A model generated the notes under the pieces. It searched no databases. It was not told the origin of the DNA and worked only from the letters and a program-made list of their open reading frames with translations. DNA of 31,304 nt, taken from the NCBI GenBank assembly GCA_964524755.1, contig CAZGDR010000022.1, forward strand, positions 1-31,304, written 5' to 3'. Position 1 is the stretch's first letter. Each line of letters starts with the position of its first letter. Origin of the DNA: JAQVOO01 sp964524755 (GTDB lineage: Bacteria > Spirochaetota > Spirochaetia > Sphaerochaetales > Sphaerochaetaceae). Both the position numbers and the translations under genes were made by a program. Positions 7,495 to 16,607 of this stretch are shown here, in pieces.

Positions 7495-8919
7495 TTATGC
7501 AGGATCGAACCGTTTTACCTTTTGATGGGTAATAATCTGTGTTCGTCCCTCTTGCAGTGACGCAATAGAACCCGTCGCGATTTGTTGCACCAGCATATTA
7601 CCTAAAGCAGTAGCTTCCACTGGACCAGCAAATACCGTTAATCCAGTCTCATCAGCAGTCCATTGGTCAAGAATTTCATTCTTACAACCACCGCCAATAA
7701 TATGTAAGGAAGTATATTTCTTTCCTGTTGTTTGCCCAAGGTGTGTAATTGCTTGGGCATAGGCTTTAGCTAGACCACGGTAGATTGCCACCATGAACTC
7801 ACCCTTGCTTTGCGGTGGAGCAAAACCTAATTCTTTACAATTGGCTGTGACCCGATCGATCATCAAGTTTGTAGGGCTACTTTGTTTGAGATAACGCTGA
7901 TCATTAGGATTGATATACCCAGGATAAGCAGCACACTCTAACGTCTCAGCATCGAGTTCAGCCCAACGTATGGTTTCACCCTGTTCTTCCCAGTACTTAA
8001 CACATTCCTGTTGGATCCACATCCCCATGATATTCTTCAAGAAGCGGATATTGCCATTAACGGCTACTTCATTCGTAAATCCGCTCTCAAGAGCACCTTG
8101 GGTAACAATGGGCTCCTCTAGTTCTACACCAAGTAACGACCACGTTCCACTTGATATATATAAAAAGTCTTTCCCGCTGGCAGATGGGACTGCAGCTACT
8201 GCAGAAGCGGTATCATGGGTCCCCCCAGCCACCACCACCACATCATGAGAAGCCTGCAGCTCCTGCGCAACAGTAGGATCAAGGGGTCCAACAATAGTAC
8301 CGCTTGGTACTAATTTCCCAAATATTGAGCGAGGAAGTCCAAGGGCATCAATCGACTCCCAATCCCAATCCTTCTTAATAGGATTGTACAACTGGGTGGT
8401 TGAAGCCTGTGTGACTTCGTTAACCATCTCTCCCGTCAACCAATAATTGATAAGATCAGGGAGAGATAAGTAATGCCGTACCACCTGCAGGGTGGTAGGG
8501 CGTGTTTTTTGCATCGCAGCTAGTTGATACAACGTATTAAAGGGGTGGAAAGCGATACCTGTTCTATTAAAAATGGCATCGCGGCCAAGTTTTTCGCAGA
8601 CTTCTTCTACCATACCTTCGGTACGAAGATCTCGGTAATGGTAGGGAATCGTCACTAATGATCCACTCTCATCGAGTAAACCATAATCGACCCCCCAAGA
8701 ATCCACCCCGATTGAGATAATCTCATCACCATACCGGTTAAAAGCTTCTTTTATCCCTTTCTTGATTTCTGAAAAAATGTAGATAATATCCCAATGTGAT
8801 TCTTTGAGTAAAATCTCACTGCGGGTTACAAAGCGATTCATCACCTCAAAACCCGACAAATCTCCGACAATCACGCGACCATTGGAAGCTCCCAAATCAA
8901 CTGCTATATGCTTGGCCAT
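7495..8919 (-). CDS. rhaB: Rhamnulokinase-like FGGY carbohydrate kinase
   Basis: This is a cytosolic ATP-dependent kinase expected to phosphorylate L-rhamnulose, or a related ketose, at O1. The 474-residue product matches the family length. It opens with the ATP-site signature VDLGASNGRV, has the GVDSWGVDYGLLD block at about 71-84, and carries the catalytic Asp in GGTHDTASA (about Asp236). A second FGGY signature GGGCKNEILDQW lies in the C-terminal half. A GGGGG tract precedes the ATG by 5 bases. It is the last gene of the operon, 13 bases after the SorE-like gene. No rhaA isomerase or rhaD aldolase lies nearby, so the true substrate may be another (deoxy)ketose. The family is firm; the substrate is only likely. 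Confidence 0.8.
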   Translation of the reverse strand: MAKHIAVDLGASNGRVIVGDLSGFEVMNRFVTRSEILLKESHWDIIYIFSEIKKGIKEAFNRYGDEIISIGVDSWGVDYGLLDESGSLVTIPYHYRDLRTEGMVEEVCEKLGRDAIFNRTGIAFHPFNTLYQLAAMQKTRPTTLQVVRHYLSLPDLINYWLTGEMVNEVTQASTTQLYNPIKKDWDWESIDALGLPRSIFGKLVPSGTIVGPLDPTVAQELQASHDVVVVAGGTHDTASAVAAVPSASGKDFLYISSGTWSLLGVELEEPIVTQGALESGFTNEVAVNGNIRFLKNIMGMWIQQECVKYWEEQGETIRWAELDAETLECAAYPGYINPNDQRYLKQSSPTNLMIDRVTANCKELGFAPPQSKGEFMVAIYRGLAKAYAQAITHLGQTTGKKYTSLHIIGGGCKNEILDQWTADETGLTVFAGPVEATALGNMLVQQIATGSIASLQEGRTQIITHQKVKRFDPA

Positions 8920-8932
8920 ACTTTCCCCCTAA

Positions 8933-10201
8933 TTAGGCATTGTGTCGTGGTGCGTTTGCAAGTAGATATTTCTCTGCTTCTAAGTTCCACAGTCCATCAT
9001 GTCGTGCAACAATTTCGCCTAATTTCGCAAAGAAGGGATCTTTTTTGCCCACTTCAGCAAAATCTTCAATTGCGGTTAATGGTAATTCAACGTGGGTATA
9101 GATAAGTTTCTTGCCCCCTGGAATAGAAGGAAGCTTTACCACAGTTTCTGGTACAGCATTCAAACCACCAATATGGGTTATCATACCAGCTGGATTAATT
9201 AAGCCTTTTTCCATCATATCGATTGATTCACGTAGGTCATCGGTATTTCCACCACTGGTACCAACAATGTGAGTTGAAGCATAGTGGACATTATAGAAGT
9301 TTATCTGTGCTTTAAAGTCGGTGTTACCTGGTCCAGCAAAGAAGTTTAGACAGCCGTCTTTAGCTAAAATATCATCGGCTTGTTCTACCAATGCCCGTAC
9401 AGGAGCCATGACGAAAACGTCGTTATACCCTTCACCACCTGAAAGTTCTTTTAGTTTAGCGACAGGGTCTTCACAATCTTTAGTATTGAGATAGACCAGC
9501 TTAACGCCCTGTTTAGCGGCTTCTTCCACCGTGTACAAGCTTGCTGCACGTGTGAGACGCTCCTGATCAATATCGGTGACAACCATGAGCGAAGGTCTGC
9601 GTTCGCGGTGCAATCCATAATCAATAGCACCTAAGCCCATGGGACCAACACCAGCTAAAATAGCAACATTACCACCGTCAACAATTCCCATGTCATGTAC
9701 ATAAGAACCGCCCTTTGTATGATACATAGCGTGGTAGGTACCTACAATACAGGAAACTGGCTCTGCTAAAGAACCTAGGAAGTACGCATCACCCTCATAG
9801 GTAAGCAAACAATCCATTTCCATAACTTCATTTGGAATTATAATATGTGTGGCATCTCCGCCAATATATTGGTAGGAGTACCCTGGAGCGGCTAAGGAAC
9901 CTTTATAGTTCAATGCTGGCTGAATCGTAAAACGCTCACCAGGTTTAAACTTTGAAGCCCACTTACTGCCAACTTCTAAAATTTCCCCACAAAATTCATG
10001 ACCCAAAATAATGGGGTTTTTATCAATATCTTTAGGGATCCGTTTATGATCAGGTCCCTGATCAGCTGCTTTATGATCAGACATACAGACACTATTTGTC
10101 ACAATACATGCCAAAATCTCATCATCTTTAATGGGGGGAAGTTTAAACTCTTCAATTCGTAAATCATTTTTCCCGTACAATCGTACAGCTCTTGTTTTCA
10201 T
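8933..10201 (-). CDS. SorE-like zinc-dependent sugar-phosphate dehydrogenase/reductase
   Basis: This is a medium-chain alcohol dehydrogenase of 422 residues, most like L-sorbose 1-phosphate reductase (SorE). SorE reduces the C2 ketone of a ketose 1-phosphate to give a hexitol phosphate. Visible features are the opening MKTRAVRLYG-NDLRIEEF, typical of SorE, a zinc-ligand Cys39, GHEF with His68/Glu69, and the Rossmann motif GVGPMG at 184-189. The usual four-Cys structural zinc lobe is not evident, as in SorE-type proteins. AGGAGG lies 6 bases before the ATG. It sits between the SDR (13 bases upstream) and the kinase (13 bases downstream), so it probably acts on the kinase product. Stereochemistry and cofactor cannot be read from the sequence. 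Confidence 0.78.
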   Translation of the reverse strand: MKTRAVRLYGKNDLRIEEFKLPPIKDDEILACIVTNSVCMSDHKAADQGPDHKRIPKDIDKNPIILGHEFCGEILEVGSKWASKFKPGERFTIQPALNYKGSLAAPGYSYQYIGGDATHIIIPNEVMEMDCLLTYEGDAYFLGSLAEPVSCIVGTYHAMYHTKGGSYVHDMGIVDGGNVAILAGVGPMGLGAIDYGLHRERRPSLMVVTDIDQERLTRAASLYTVEEAAKQGVKLVYLNTKDCEDPVAKLKELSGGEGYNDVFVMAPVRALVEQADDILAKDGCLNFFAGPGNTDFKAQINFYNVHYASTHIVGTSGGNTDDLRESIDMMEKGLINPAGMITHIGGLNAVPETVVKLPSIPGGKKLIYTHVELPLTAIEDFAEVGKKDPFFAKLGEIVARHDGLWNLEAEKYLLANAPRHNA

Positions 10202-10214
10202 AGCATTCCTCCTG

Positions 10215-11366
10215 CTAGTTTAGCATTACTTGGCCGCCTGTAACAGGAACGGCCTGACCAGTTTCATATTTTTGTTCCACTATATAACATAGGGCACGAA
10301 CAACATCCTCGATTCGGCACCCACGATTCAGTGGAACCTTTGATTCGTAAGACCTTCTTACATCTTCTACAGTTTTAGCTCCCGGTACTTTCCCCGCCTC
10401 GAGGTATTGTATAAATAAACCTCGGTCTGGGTCAGACCACAAAGCTCCATCCAAAAAGTTACCTGGACACACCGCATTTACTTTTATATTATCAGAGACC
10501 AATTCTAGAGCAAAACTTTGGGTTAGTCCAATAGTACCAAATTTAGCACCAGCATAAGCTCCGTTTTTATTTGAACCCTCTAACCCACTCTTACTACTTA
10601 TAGTTATGATATCACTCATGTAGGTTCCACCAGAACCACTATTCTGGAGAGCAAGCTGGAGAGCGGCAAATTTAGTACAGATAAAAAATCCCGTGTAATC
10701 AACCTGCGTGACAAACTCGAAATCTTTTAATTCCATCTCTTTTACACTACCCGCTCTGACTACTCCGGCATTGCTGACAAAGAGATCAAGCGCTCCGCTT
10801 TGCAGGGCAACCTGATCCATCATGGCTGCCACAGAGGCTTCATCGGTGACATCCACGAAGAGCCCTTGAGCTACTTGTCGCCCTGCTTCACTGTTCAGCT
10901 GCAGGGCAAGAGCCTCTGCTCCTTTTTGATTCATGTCTGCAATGTAAACAAAACCACCTTCGGCGACCAACCCTTTGACCATCCCTTCGCCAAAGCCTTG
11001 AGCACCACCAGTAACCAATGAAATTTTACCTTGCATGATATTTGAACGCGTGGTTGTTCTTTTCTGTAATGGATTTTTACTCACACCGCGACCAGCTTTA
11101 GCCTCTTCCCACGAGACTCCCAGCCCCATACTCCAATTGAGACCTGAGATTCCAACCGTAGTGGGATACCGGCCCTTAGCAGTACAATACTCGGTAAATT
11201 TCTTTCTCCACACAAGAGCGGTATCTGCTACTGACTGGCCCTCTTTATAGGCGGGAAGTGTCAGTTCCGCAGTCGCGACAGGCAATACCGTCACTATGAG
11301 ACCAGTTTCTCCGTCACTTGTCATACCTCGTATTACGGGAGGTATCCATTGTTTAAGATTTTTCAT
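10215..11366 (-). CDS. SDR oxidoreductase with 110-residue N-terminal extension (SrlD-like)
   Basis: The C-terminal 270 residues form a classical short-chain dehydrogenase related to sorbitol-6-phosphate 2-dehydrogenase. The nucleotide motif TGGAQGFG is at 119-126, SNAG at 198-201, the catalytic Ser at about 257-258 (ITISSKSG), and Tyr271/Lys275 in the YxxxK motif. The first 110 residues have no domain I recognise. They are probably translated, because AAAGGAGG within the last codons of the upstream PHP gene sits 7 bases before this ATG, while the internal Met111 has no ribosome binding site. The ATG directly abuts the PHP stop codon, which implies translational coupling. Next to a SorE-like reductase, an SrlD-like oxidation of a polyol phosphate is the natural inference. 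Confidence 0.78.
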   Translation of the reverse strand: MKNLKQWIPPVIRGMTSDGETGLIVTVLPVATAELTLPAYKEGQSVADTALVWRKKFTEYCTAKGRYPTTVGISGLNWSMGLGVSWEEAKAGRGVSKNPLQKRTTTRSNIMQGKISLVTGGAQGFGEGMVKGLVAEGGFVYIADMNQKGAEALALQLNSEAGRQVAQGLFVDVTDEASVAAMMDQVALQSGALDLFVSNAGVVRAGSVKEMELKDFEFVTQVDYTGFFICTKFAALQLALQNSGSGGTYMSDIITISSKSGLEGSNKNGAYAGAKFGTIGLTQSFALELVSDNIKVNAVCPGNFLDGALWSDPDRGLFIQYLEAGKVPGAKTVEDVRRSYESKVPLNRGCRIEDVVRALCYIVEQKYETGQAVPVTGGQVMLN

Positions 11367-12713
11367 TTACACACCTCCTTTACGAAAAGTTTTTGATGCC
11401 AGTTCAAGGATTGAAGAGGGATTAAACGGGTCCATTTCTCGCCCCAGACGAGCATACACCGCAATACGTTGATCCAAAGAAAGTTTGGCCAACGGGGAAT
11501 GAGAATGAAACAATCCCCACCGTTCATTATGATTTACCAGCTTTTCATGCGCCACGAGGGCCCAAGCTGAATCGACTAAGTGAATACATCCTGGATCCAG
11601 CATTTCGGGACAATTAAATGATTGGCGTGAAGAGTTTATATCAACCCCGCTGATCTCCATGAGATTATGTTTTTTACAGAGCTTCTGTAACCTTTGCATT
11701 TGCGCCTTACTGTTGCGCGGTGGCATATAGGTGATGGCTGGAAAGCCAATTTCAGCTATATAGGCGACCAACTCATCGAGAAAACCATCTTCAAATTGTT
11801 GGGCCTTTTTATCGCCAGTAACACTCTCACCGACATCACCTAAATAAGCATAGGCAGGAATAGCTCCAATTGAGAGGGCAAAAGAGACCACATCTTTCAC
11901 ATCAACAGTCTCTTCACGTGAAGGCTGAATGAAAAAACGTGGTAAATAGGTGCTTTTCAATAGTCCCAGTAAATCATACTGGTAGTGAGGATTTGTAGCA
12001 TCGAGTAAAAACTGACGCAAGGTACCTTGCACAGGAACTTTAAGTCTATTTTCAACAAAATCGACTGCAGCTTCACCGGCTGGTGCCATCTTTAATATCT
12101 TTGATGCAAACGCATGCAAAATGTGGCGTTCAGTAATACTCCCCCCTTCAGGTGCTCGGGAGAGAGGAACAACATCTTGCACGAAGTCAATTCGTTCTAA
12201 TCCACTACTGGCAATAAGATTGTTAAGGGCAATCACCTGTGCTTGGTTTCGAACATTTCGAATAGAACGTATGGGTTCGAGAAATGCATCGACTTCAGGA
12301 ATCGCCCGTACAGGAACCCCGTGTACACACATATAGACGATCCCTGGCGAATCAGGATTATTAACTTTCTTCGTGGCAAATGGTGTTTGTTGAAATCCAC
12401 TACGTACTTCAAAGCCAACTGTACTAGCAATTCCTAGCAAAGCTGAAGCCTCCAGCATTTCACGCGCAGCACCAATACTATCGTGATCAATTGATCCGAC
12501 AATTCCTAACCCAGCTTCCCATGCTGCAAAAGCAGCCCCAGCTGGCTCATAAGGACTAAATGAGTAGGTAGTATGTACATGGTTATTCACCTCCTGCAAG
12601 ACTTCCCTCTGTAACGTGTTTGTTTTAATTGCCTCACCCAGCTTCTGTGCAGCTTGTAGACGTTCTACCTTATCGCTGCTATTAATTTGCTGACGCAAGT
12701 TATGTATTGTCAT
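11367..12713 (-). CDS. PHP-domain metal-dependent hydrolase-like protein
   Basis: This 448-residue protein carries PHP-family metal-ligand motifs. HVH is at 45-47, DHD at 76-78, a Glu in GFEV at about 102, and a late FHSHS motif near 412 with DIN before it. PHP proteins are trinuclear-metal phosphoesterases (histidinol phosphatase, polymerase PHP, nucleotidases). The middle, about 150-300, is unlike the short PHP phosphatases, so this is a larger, separate subfamily. AAGGAAGG precedes the ATG. The gene follows E1 after a GC-rich hairpin and is coupled to the SDR. A role as sugar-phosphate phosphatase or hydrolase in the operon's pathway is inference; the substrate is unknown. Confidence 0.7.
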   Translation of the reverse strand: MTIHNLRQQINSSDKVERLQAAQKLGEAIKTNTLQREVLQEVNNHVHTTYSFSPYEPAGAAFAAWEAGLGIVGSIDHDSIGAAREMLEASALLGIASTVGFEVRSGFQQTPFATKKVNNPDSPGIVYMCVHGVPVRAIPEVDAFLEPIRSIRNVRNQAQVIALNNLIASSGLERIDFVQDVVPLSRAPEGGSITERHILHAFASKILKMAPAGEAAVDFVENRLKVPVQGTLRQFLLDATNPHYQYDLLGLLKSTYLPRFFIQPSREETVDVKDVVSFALSIGAIPAYAYLGDVGESVTGDKKAQQFEDGFLDELVAYIAEIGFPAITYMPPRNSKAQMQRLQKLCKKHNLMEISGVDINSSRQSFNCPEMLDPGCIHLVDSAWALVAHEKLVNHNERWGLFHSHSPLAKLSLDQRIAVYARLGREMDPFNPSSILELASKTFRKGGV

Positions 12714-12737
12714 AATCCTTCCTTTGTGCTCAATAAC

Positions 12738-12763
12738 GGAGGCCCGCCGATAGGCGGGTCTCC
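12738..12763 (-). other. GC-rich intercistronic hairpin between E1 and PHP genes
   Basis: An 11-bp stem, GGAGGCCCGCC with GGCGGGTCTCC (one G-T pair), closes the tetraloop GATA. It lies in the 58-base gap after the E1 stop. No T tract follows on the minus strand, so it is more likely an mRNA stability, processing or partial-attenuation element than a full terminator. Confidence 0.65.
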
Positions 12764-12771
12764 TTCATCGT

Positions 12772-15228
12772 TTAAACTCCAGCTCCCTGGATACGATTAA
12801 ATTCACCATCGGTCTTATTACGCCGTACTGTATGATCTTTCAACGGCAGAATTTGCTCGTGGATAGTATCAATAATTGAATCGACCTGAGGGAAATAATA
12901 GTCTTCCATCTCTGCTGGTGGAGTTATCCAGTTGCGAGAACCAAGCACCACGGGTGGAGCATCTAAGTAGTCAAAAGCTAATCGCCCTAAATTCGCTGCT
13001 ACAGTCTGCAGGTAACTCCCTCGCTCGGCACTATCCGTGACCAGTACGACGCGACCAGTTTTTTTGACAGAATCTACCAACATCTCGTAATGAAGAGGGT
13101 TTATCCAACGGAGATCAATCACTTCAGCGTCTATATCATAACTCTTCTTAAGTTCATCCGCAGCAGCCAAACACGTATACAGAGAAGGCCCTAACGCAAT
13201 TAAGGTAACATCATTACCCTCTCTGCGAATGGCAGGGACACCTTCAGGAATCTCGTAATAGCCTTCAGGAACACCAGATTTTTCAAATTGTTCACCAATT
13301 CCATAGAGTTTTTGGCTTTCAAAGAAAACAACAGGGTCAGTTCCACGCAGAGCATAATTGAGCATCCCTTTCACGTCATAGGGCGTTGCAGGATACATTG
13401 CTTTTAGTCCAGGAACACTGGCAACCATGCTAGTCCATTCCTGAGAGTGCTGTGCACCATATTTATTACCTACTGATACCCGTAGGACTAATGGCATCTG
13501 CAAAGCACCGGCTGACATTGCCTGCCACTTTGGCATTTGGTTAAAGACCTCATCACCCGCACAACCGAGGAAATCACAATACATGAGTTCAACGACCGCT
13601 CGTCCACCACTCATCGCATATCCTACTCCGCTACCGACAATTGCCGACTCTGAAATAGGAGAGTTGAAGAAACGGTGGTAGGGCAGTAACTCAGTAAGTC
13701 CACGGTAACAGGCAAACGCTCCACCCCAGTCTCGGTGATCTTCGCCATAGGCAACCAAGGTTGGGTCAATGGAAAAACGGTGGACCATAGCCTCAAAGAC
13801 AGCATCACGATATTGGTACTGACGACTAGCTGGTAATTCTTTCCCGTTCTCATCAAAAGCATAACGAGAACGACGAGCAATCTGTTTTACTCGTGCGTTA
13901 TCTTCAAGTTTTTCAGAAAGTTCAGGTTTTGCATCATCTAGTTTTTCTACATTACCATTACTAAACATGACGTCTTCAATAAACTGCTCATCAACCATAG
14001 GTGAAATTTTATCATCGACCGTAATTTCCATGGCCTTACGCAGTTTCTCTAGAATCGTCGTCTTCATCTCTTTGAGATCGTCTTCTGTGACCAAGCCATT
14101 GTCAACTATATAACGGCCATACGCAAAGAGGGGATCCTGTTCCTTAAACATCTCTAATTCTTCTTTGGTGCGGTAGGTCATAGCATCCGAAGGGCTGTGA
14201 CCACTAAAACGATAGGTAATAGTATCGAGAAGAACTGGTCCCTTCCCTTCCAGCAAGAGTTTTTTCTTGCGAATGATGGCATCAGCAACTGCCAATGGAT
14301 TGAATCCATCAACACGTTCAGCATGCATGGCCTCAGGATTAACTCCAGCACCAATGCGTGCAGCAATGCCTACTCCAGAAGTTTCACCAACAGGTTGCCC
14401 ACCCATTCCGTAAAAATTATTGAAAATATTTATCATGTAGGGAGGAGCACCTTTCATCTCATCCCATAAGGTGTTGTATTGATCCATAGCTGCCATGTTC
14501 ATAGCTTCCCAAACTGGGCCTCGAGCCATAGCGCCGTCACCTAGATTGGCAATGACAATTCCTTTCTTTCGGTTCACTTTCTTGTACAAAGCTGAACCAA
14601 AAGCAATGGTGCCTGAACCACCAACGATGGCGTTGTTGGGCATGCTTCCAAAGGGAGCAAAGAAGGTGTGCATCGAACCACCCAAACCACGGCTAAATCC
14701 CGTTCTCTTGGCATAGATTTCAGCTAGCGTTCCATATATGATAAAGTTTTCAGCTAAGTCTTTACTATCTTTGCCGTCAAAGTGTTCTTTAACGACGGCA
14801 TATGTTTCACCATCCATGAACTCTTTCATAATCTGCTCAATCTCTTTCGCATCTAGCTTTGCTATGGCAGAAAGACATTTAGCCAAAATTTCACCGTGAC
14901 TGCGGTGAGAGCCAAAAATAAAATCTTCAGCGTCAAGATTCATAGCCTGCCCTACAGCTGCCGATTCCTGCCCAGCACTGAGGTGTGCAGGCCCTTTATG
15001 GTTATAGGAAATTCCTTGGTAGACCCCTTCTTTTTTTATAGAGTCAAGCATTGTTTCAAACTCACGAATAACTAACATGTCATAAAACACCTTAATTAAA
15101 CGTTCCTTTCCATAGAGTTTCAATTCCTTCTTAAAATCAGGGGTATAGTGATTTATAGGAATAGTTGGTGTTTTAGCAGTATCCTTCTCTCGAAGTTTTG
15201 CTGGATCAAATGATATTTTTCTGGCCAT
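12772..15228 (-). CDS. Fused E1 alpha-beta, 2-oxoacid/acyloin dehydrogenase complex
   Basis: This is the thiamine-diphosphate decarboxylating or cleaving component of a lipoate-dependent dehydrogenase complex, with alpha and beta chains joined in one 818-residue protein. The alpha part (about 40-450) has SHRSHG at 107-112, GGSMH at 183-187 and the TPP motif GDG (230-232) ... NN (270-271). The beta part (about 475-790) begins near QYRDAVFEAM and contains VAYGEDH and the PISESAIVGSGVGYA block. It is longer than usual fused E1 proteins. About 40 extra residues lie between the HG and GGSMH motifs, and the GDG-to-NN spacing is 37. AAGGAG precedes the ATG. E3 ends 15 bases upstream. Pyruvate, a branched-chain oxoacid or an acyloin are all possible substrates. 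Confidence 0.85.
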   Translation of the reverse strand: MARKISFDPAKLREKDTAKTPTIPINHYTPDFKKELKLYGKERLIKVFYDMLVIREFETMLDSIKKEGVYQGISYNHKGPAHLSAGQESAAVGQAMNLDAEDFIFGSHRSHGEILAKCLSAIAKLDAKEIEQIMKEFMDGETYAVVKEHFDGKDSKDLAENFIIYGTLAEIYAKRTGFSRGLGGSMHTFFAPFGSMPNNAIVGGSGTIAFGSALYKKVNRKKGIVIANLGDGAMARGPVWEAMNMAAMDQYNTLWDEMKGAPPYMINIFNNFYGMGGQPVGETSGVGIAARIGAGVNPEAMHAERVDGFNPLAVADAIIRKKKLLLEGKGPVLLDTITYRFSGHSPSDAMTYRTKEELEMFKEQDPLFAYGRYIVDNGLVTEDDLKEMKTTILEKLRKAMEITVDDKISPMVDEQFIEDVMFSNGNVEKLDDAKPELSEKLEDNARVKQIARRSRYAFDENGKELPASRQYQYRDAVFEAMVHRFSIDPTLVAYGEDHRDWGGAFACYRGLTELLPYHRFFNSPISESAIVGSGVGYAMSGGRAVVELMYCDFLGCAGDEVFNQMPKWQAMSAGALQMPLVLRVSVGNKYGAQHSQEWTSMVASVPGLKAMYPATPYDVKGMLNYALRGTDPVVFFESQKLYGIGEQFEKSGVPEGYYEIPEGVPAIRREGNDVTLIALGPSLYTCLAAADELKKSYDIDAEVIDLRWINPLHYEMLVDSVKKTGRVVLVTDSAERGSYLQTVAANLGRLAFDYLDAPPVVLGSRNWITPPAEMEDYYFPQVDSIIDTIHEQILPLKDHTVRRNKTDGEFNRIQGAGV

Positions 15229-15243
15229 AGTATCTCCTTCACC

Positions 15244-16596
15244 TCAAAGGGTGTGTTCTATTGCAAATAATGTGTCTCTAATAATTTCAGAGACGCTCGG
15301 ATGGGGGAATATTATCTCCTTAACATCCTTAATTCTTAACTCAGATTCAATAATTGCGGCTGCCCCGTAGATAATTTCACTACTGTAGGGACCAAGTAGA
15401 TGTACACCAAGAATTGCTTTCGTCTTGGCATCGGCGATCACTTTACAGAGCCCGGCCGCCCGTTTACCGTGTTCGGCAAGGAACCGTCCATTAGCTCGCA
15501 TCTGAGTAGTGGCAGTCACAATCTCCCGTCCTCTCTCTTTAGCTTCGCTTTCAGTCAGCCCACAGCCTGCCGCCTCAGGCAATCCATATACAGCCCAAGG
15601 TATCGCATTGTAGCGCATCCTTTGGCCACCGGCACCATAGAGATTTGAAACAACCACTTCCGCCATGCGTGAAGCGGAATGGGCAAGTAAAGATTTCCCA
15701 TTCACATCACCGATAGCATATACATTCGGAATATTAGTTCGCAGCTGTTCGTCCACCACAATACCGAGACGATTAGTAGCCAAATTAAGGGCTTTGACCG
15801 CTTCTAAGTTCGCCTTACGTCCCACACTCAGCAGTACCATTTCACTAGTTTGGTGCTTTGTTTTACCTTTAGCATCGGTATACGTAACTCCATCTGCGGT
15901 AATCTCAGTAACCTTACAACCGAGGTTAAATGCTACTGGTTTCATCTCTCTGCGCATAAGCTTGGCAAATTCAGCATCCATGATGGGAAGAATCTCATCC
16001 ATCATCTCAAGAACGGTAACCTCTACCCCCACTGAAGCGAAAAATGATGCAAATTCAACACCAATAACGCCACCACCAATAATGGTAAGTGAAGCGGGTA
16101 ACTTCTCTATAGAGAGAATTTCATTGCTGGTTACTACATGGGGTAAATCGTGACCAGGAATGGGAGGAACTGCCGGCGAGGAGCCAGTGGCAATAATGAG
16201 ATCAGTCCCTTCATAGATCGTCTCTCCTACTTGTACATGGGTTGCATCTAAGCAGATGGCCTCACCAAACACCACCGTAACTTTGGCATTCTTCATTAAG
16301 AACGTAATACCATTACGGAGAGTTTCAACTGTCTCCTGTTTCCACTCCATAGCGGGAGCAAGATTAAATTCGACAGACTTAGCAGTCACCCCTATCTTTT
16401 CTGATTCTTGGGCATGGCGATACTGTTTAGCCGAGTTGAGAAGACTTTTAGTGGGTATACAGCCCAAATTCGTACACACTCCGCCCAATTGATCACGTTC
16501 AAGCAACAGGACACTTTTGCCCAGCTGACCAGCGCGCTCGGCGGCAATATAGCCGCCAGGGCCAGAGCCAATAATAATAAGATCAAACTTTTCCAT
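15244..16596 (-). CDS. lpdA: Dihydrolipoyl dehydrogenase (E3)
   Basis: This is the FAD-dependent E3 component that reoxidises dihydrolipoyl groups on E2 and passes electrons to NAD. The 450-residue protein has the FAD motif GSGPGG at 10-15 and the redox-active disulfide in GGVCTNLGCIPTK (Cys41, Cys46). The NAD-binding motif GGGVIGVEFA and the second FAD motif YAIGDVNG are present. The C-terminal catalytic His is in FPHPSVSE. Family length and active sites are intact. AGGAGA inside the end of the E2 gene acts as ribosome binding site, and the gap to E2 is 11 bases. It sits between E2 and E1 in the operon, so it is probably the dedicated E3 of this complex. Confidence 0.95.
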   Translation of the reverse strand: MEKFDLIIIGSGPGGYIAAERAGQLGKSVLLLERDQLGGVCTNLGCIPTKSLLNSAKQYRHAQESEKIGVTAKSVEFNLAPAMEWKQETVETLRNGITFLMKNAKVTVVFGEAICLDATHVQVGETIYEGTDLIIATGSSPAVPPIPGHDLPHVVTSNEILSIEKLPASLTIIGGGVIGVEFASFFASVGVEVTVLEMMDEILPIMDAEFAKLMRREMKPVAFNLGCKVTEITADGVTYTDAKGKTKHQTSEMVLLSVGRKANLEAVKALNLATNRLGIVVDEQLRTNIPNVYAIGDVNGKSLLAHSASRMAEVVVSNLYGAGGQRMRYNAIPWAVYGLPEAAGCGLTESEAKERGREIVTATTQMRANGRFLAEHGKRAAGLCKVIADAKTKAILGVHLLGPYSSEIIYGAAAIIESELRIKDVKEIIFPHPSVSEIIRDTLFAIEHTL

Positions 16597-16607
16597 ATCT
16601 CAGTCTC

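Noticed and set aside
10215..11036. Internal start of the SDR at Met111
   Set aside because: It would give a standard-size SDR but has no ribosome binding site, while the upstream start has a perfect one.
15665..16153. 162-codon plus-strand ORF
   Set aside because: Antisense shadow of lpdA, whose motifs are intact on the other strand.
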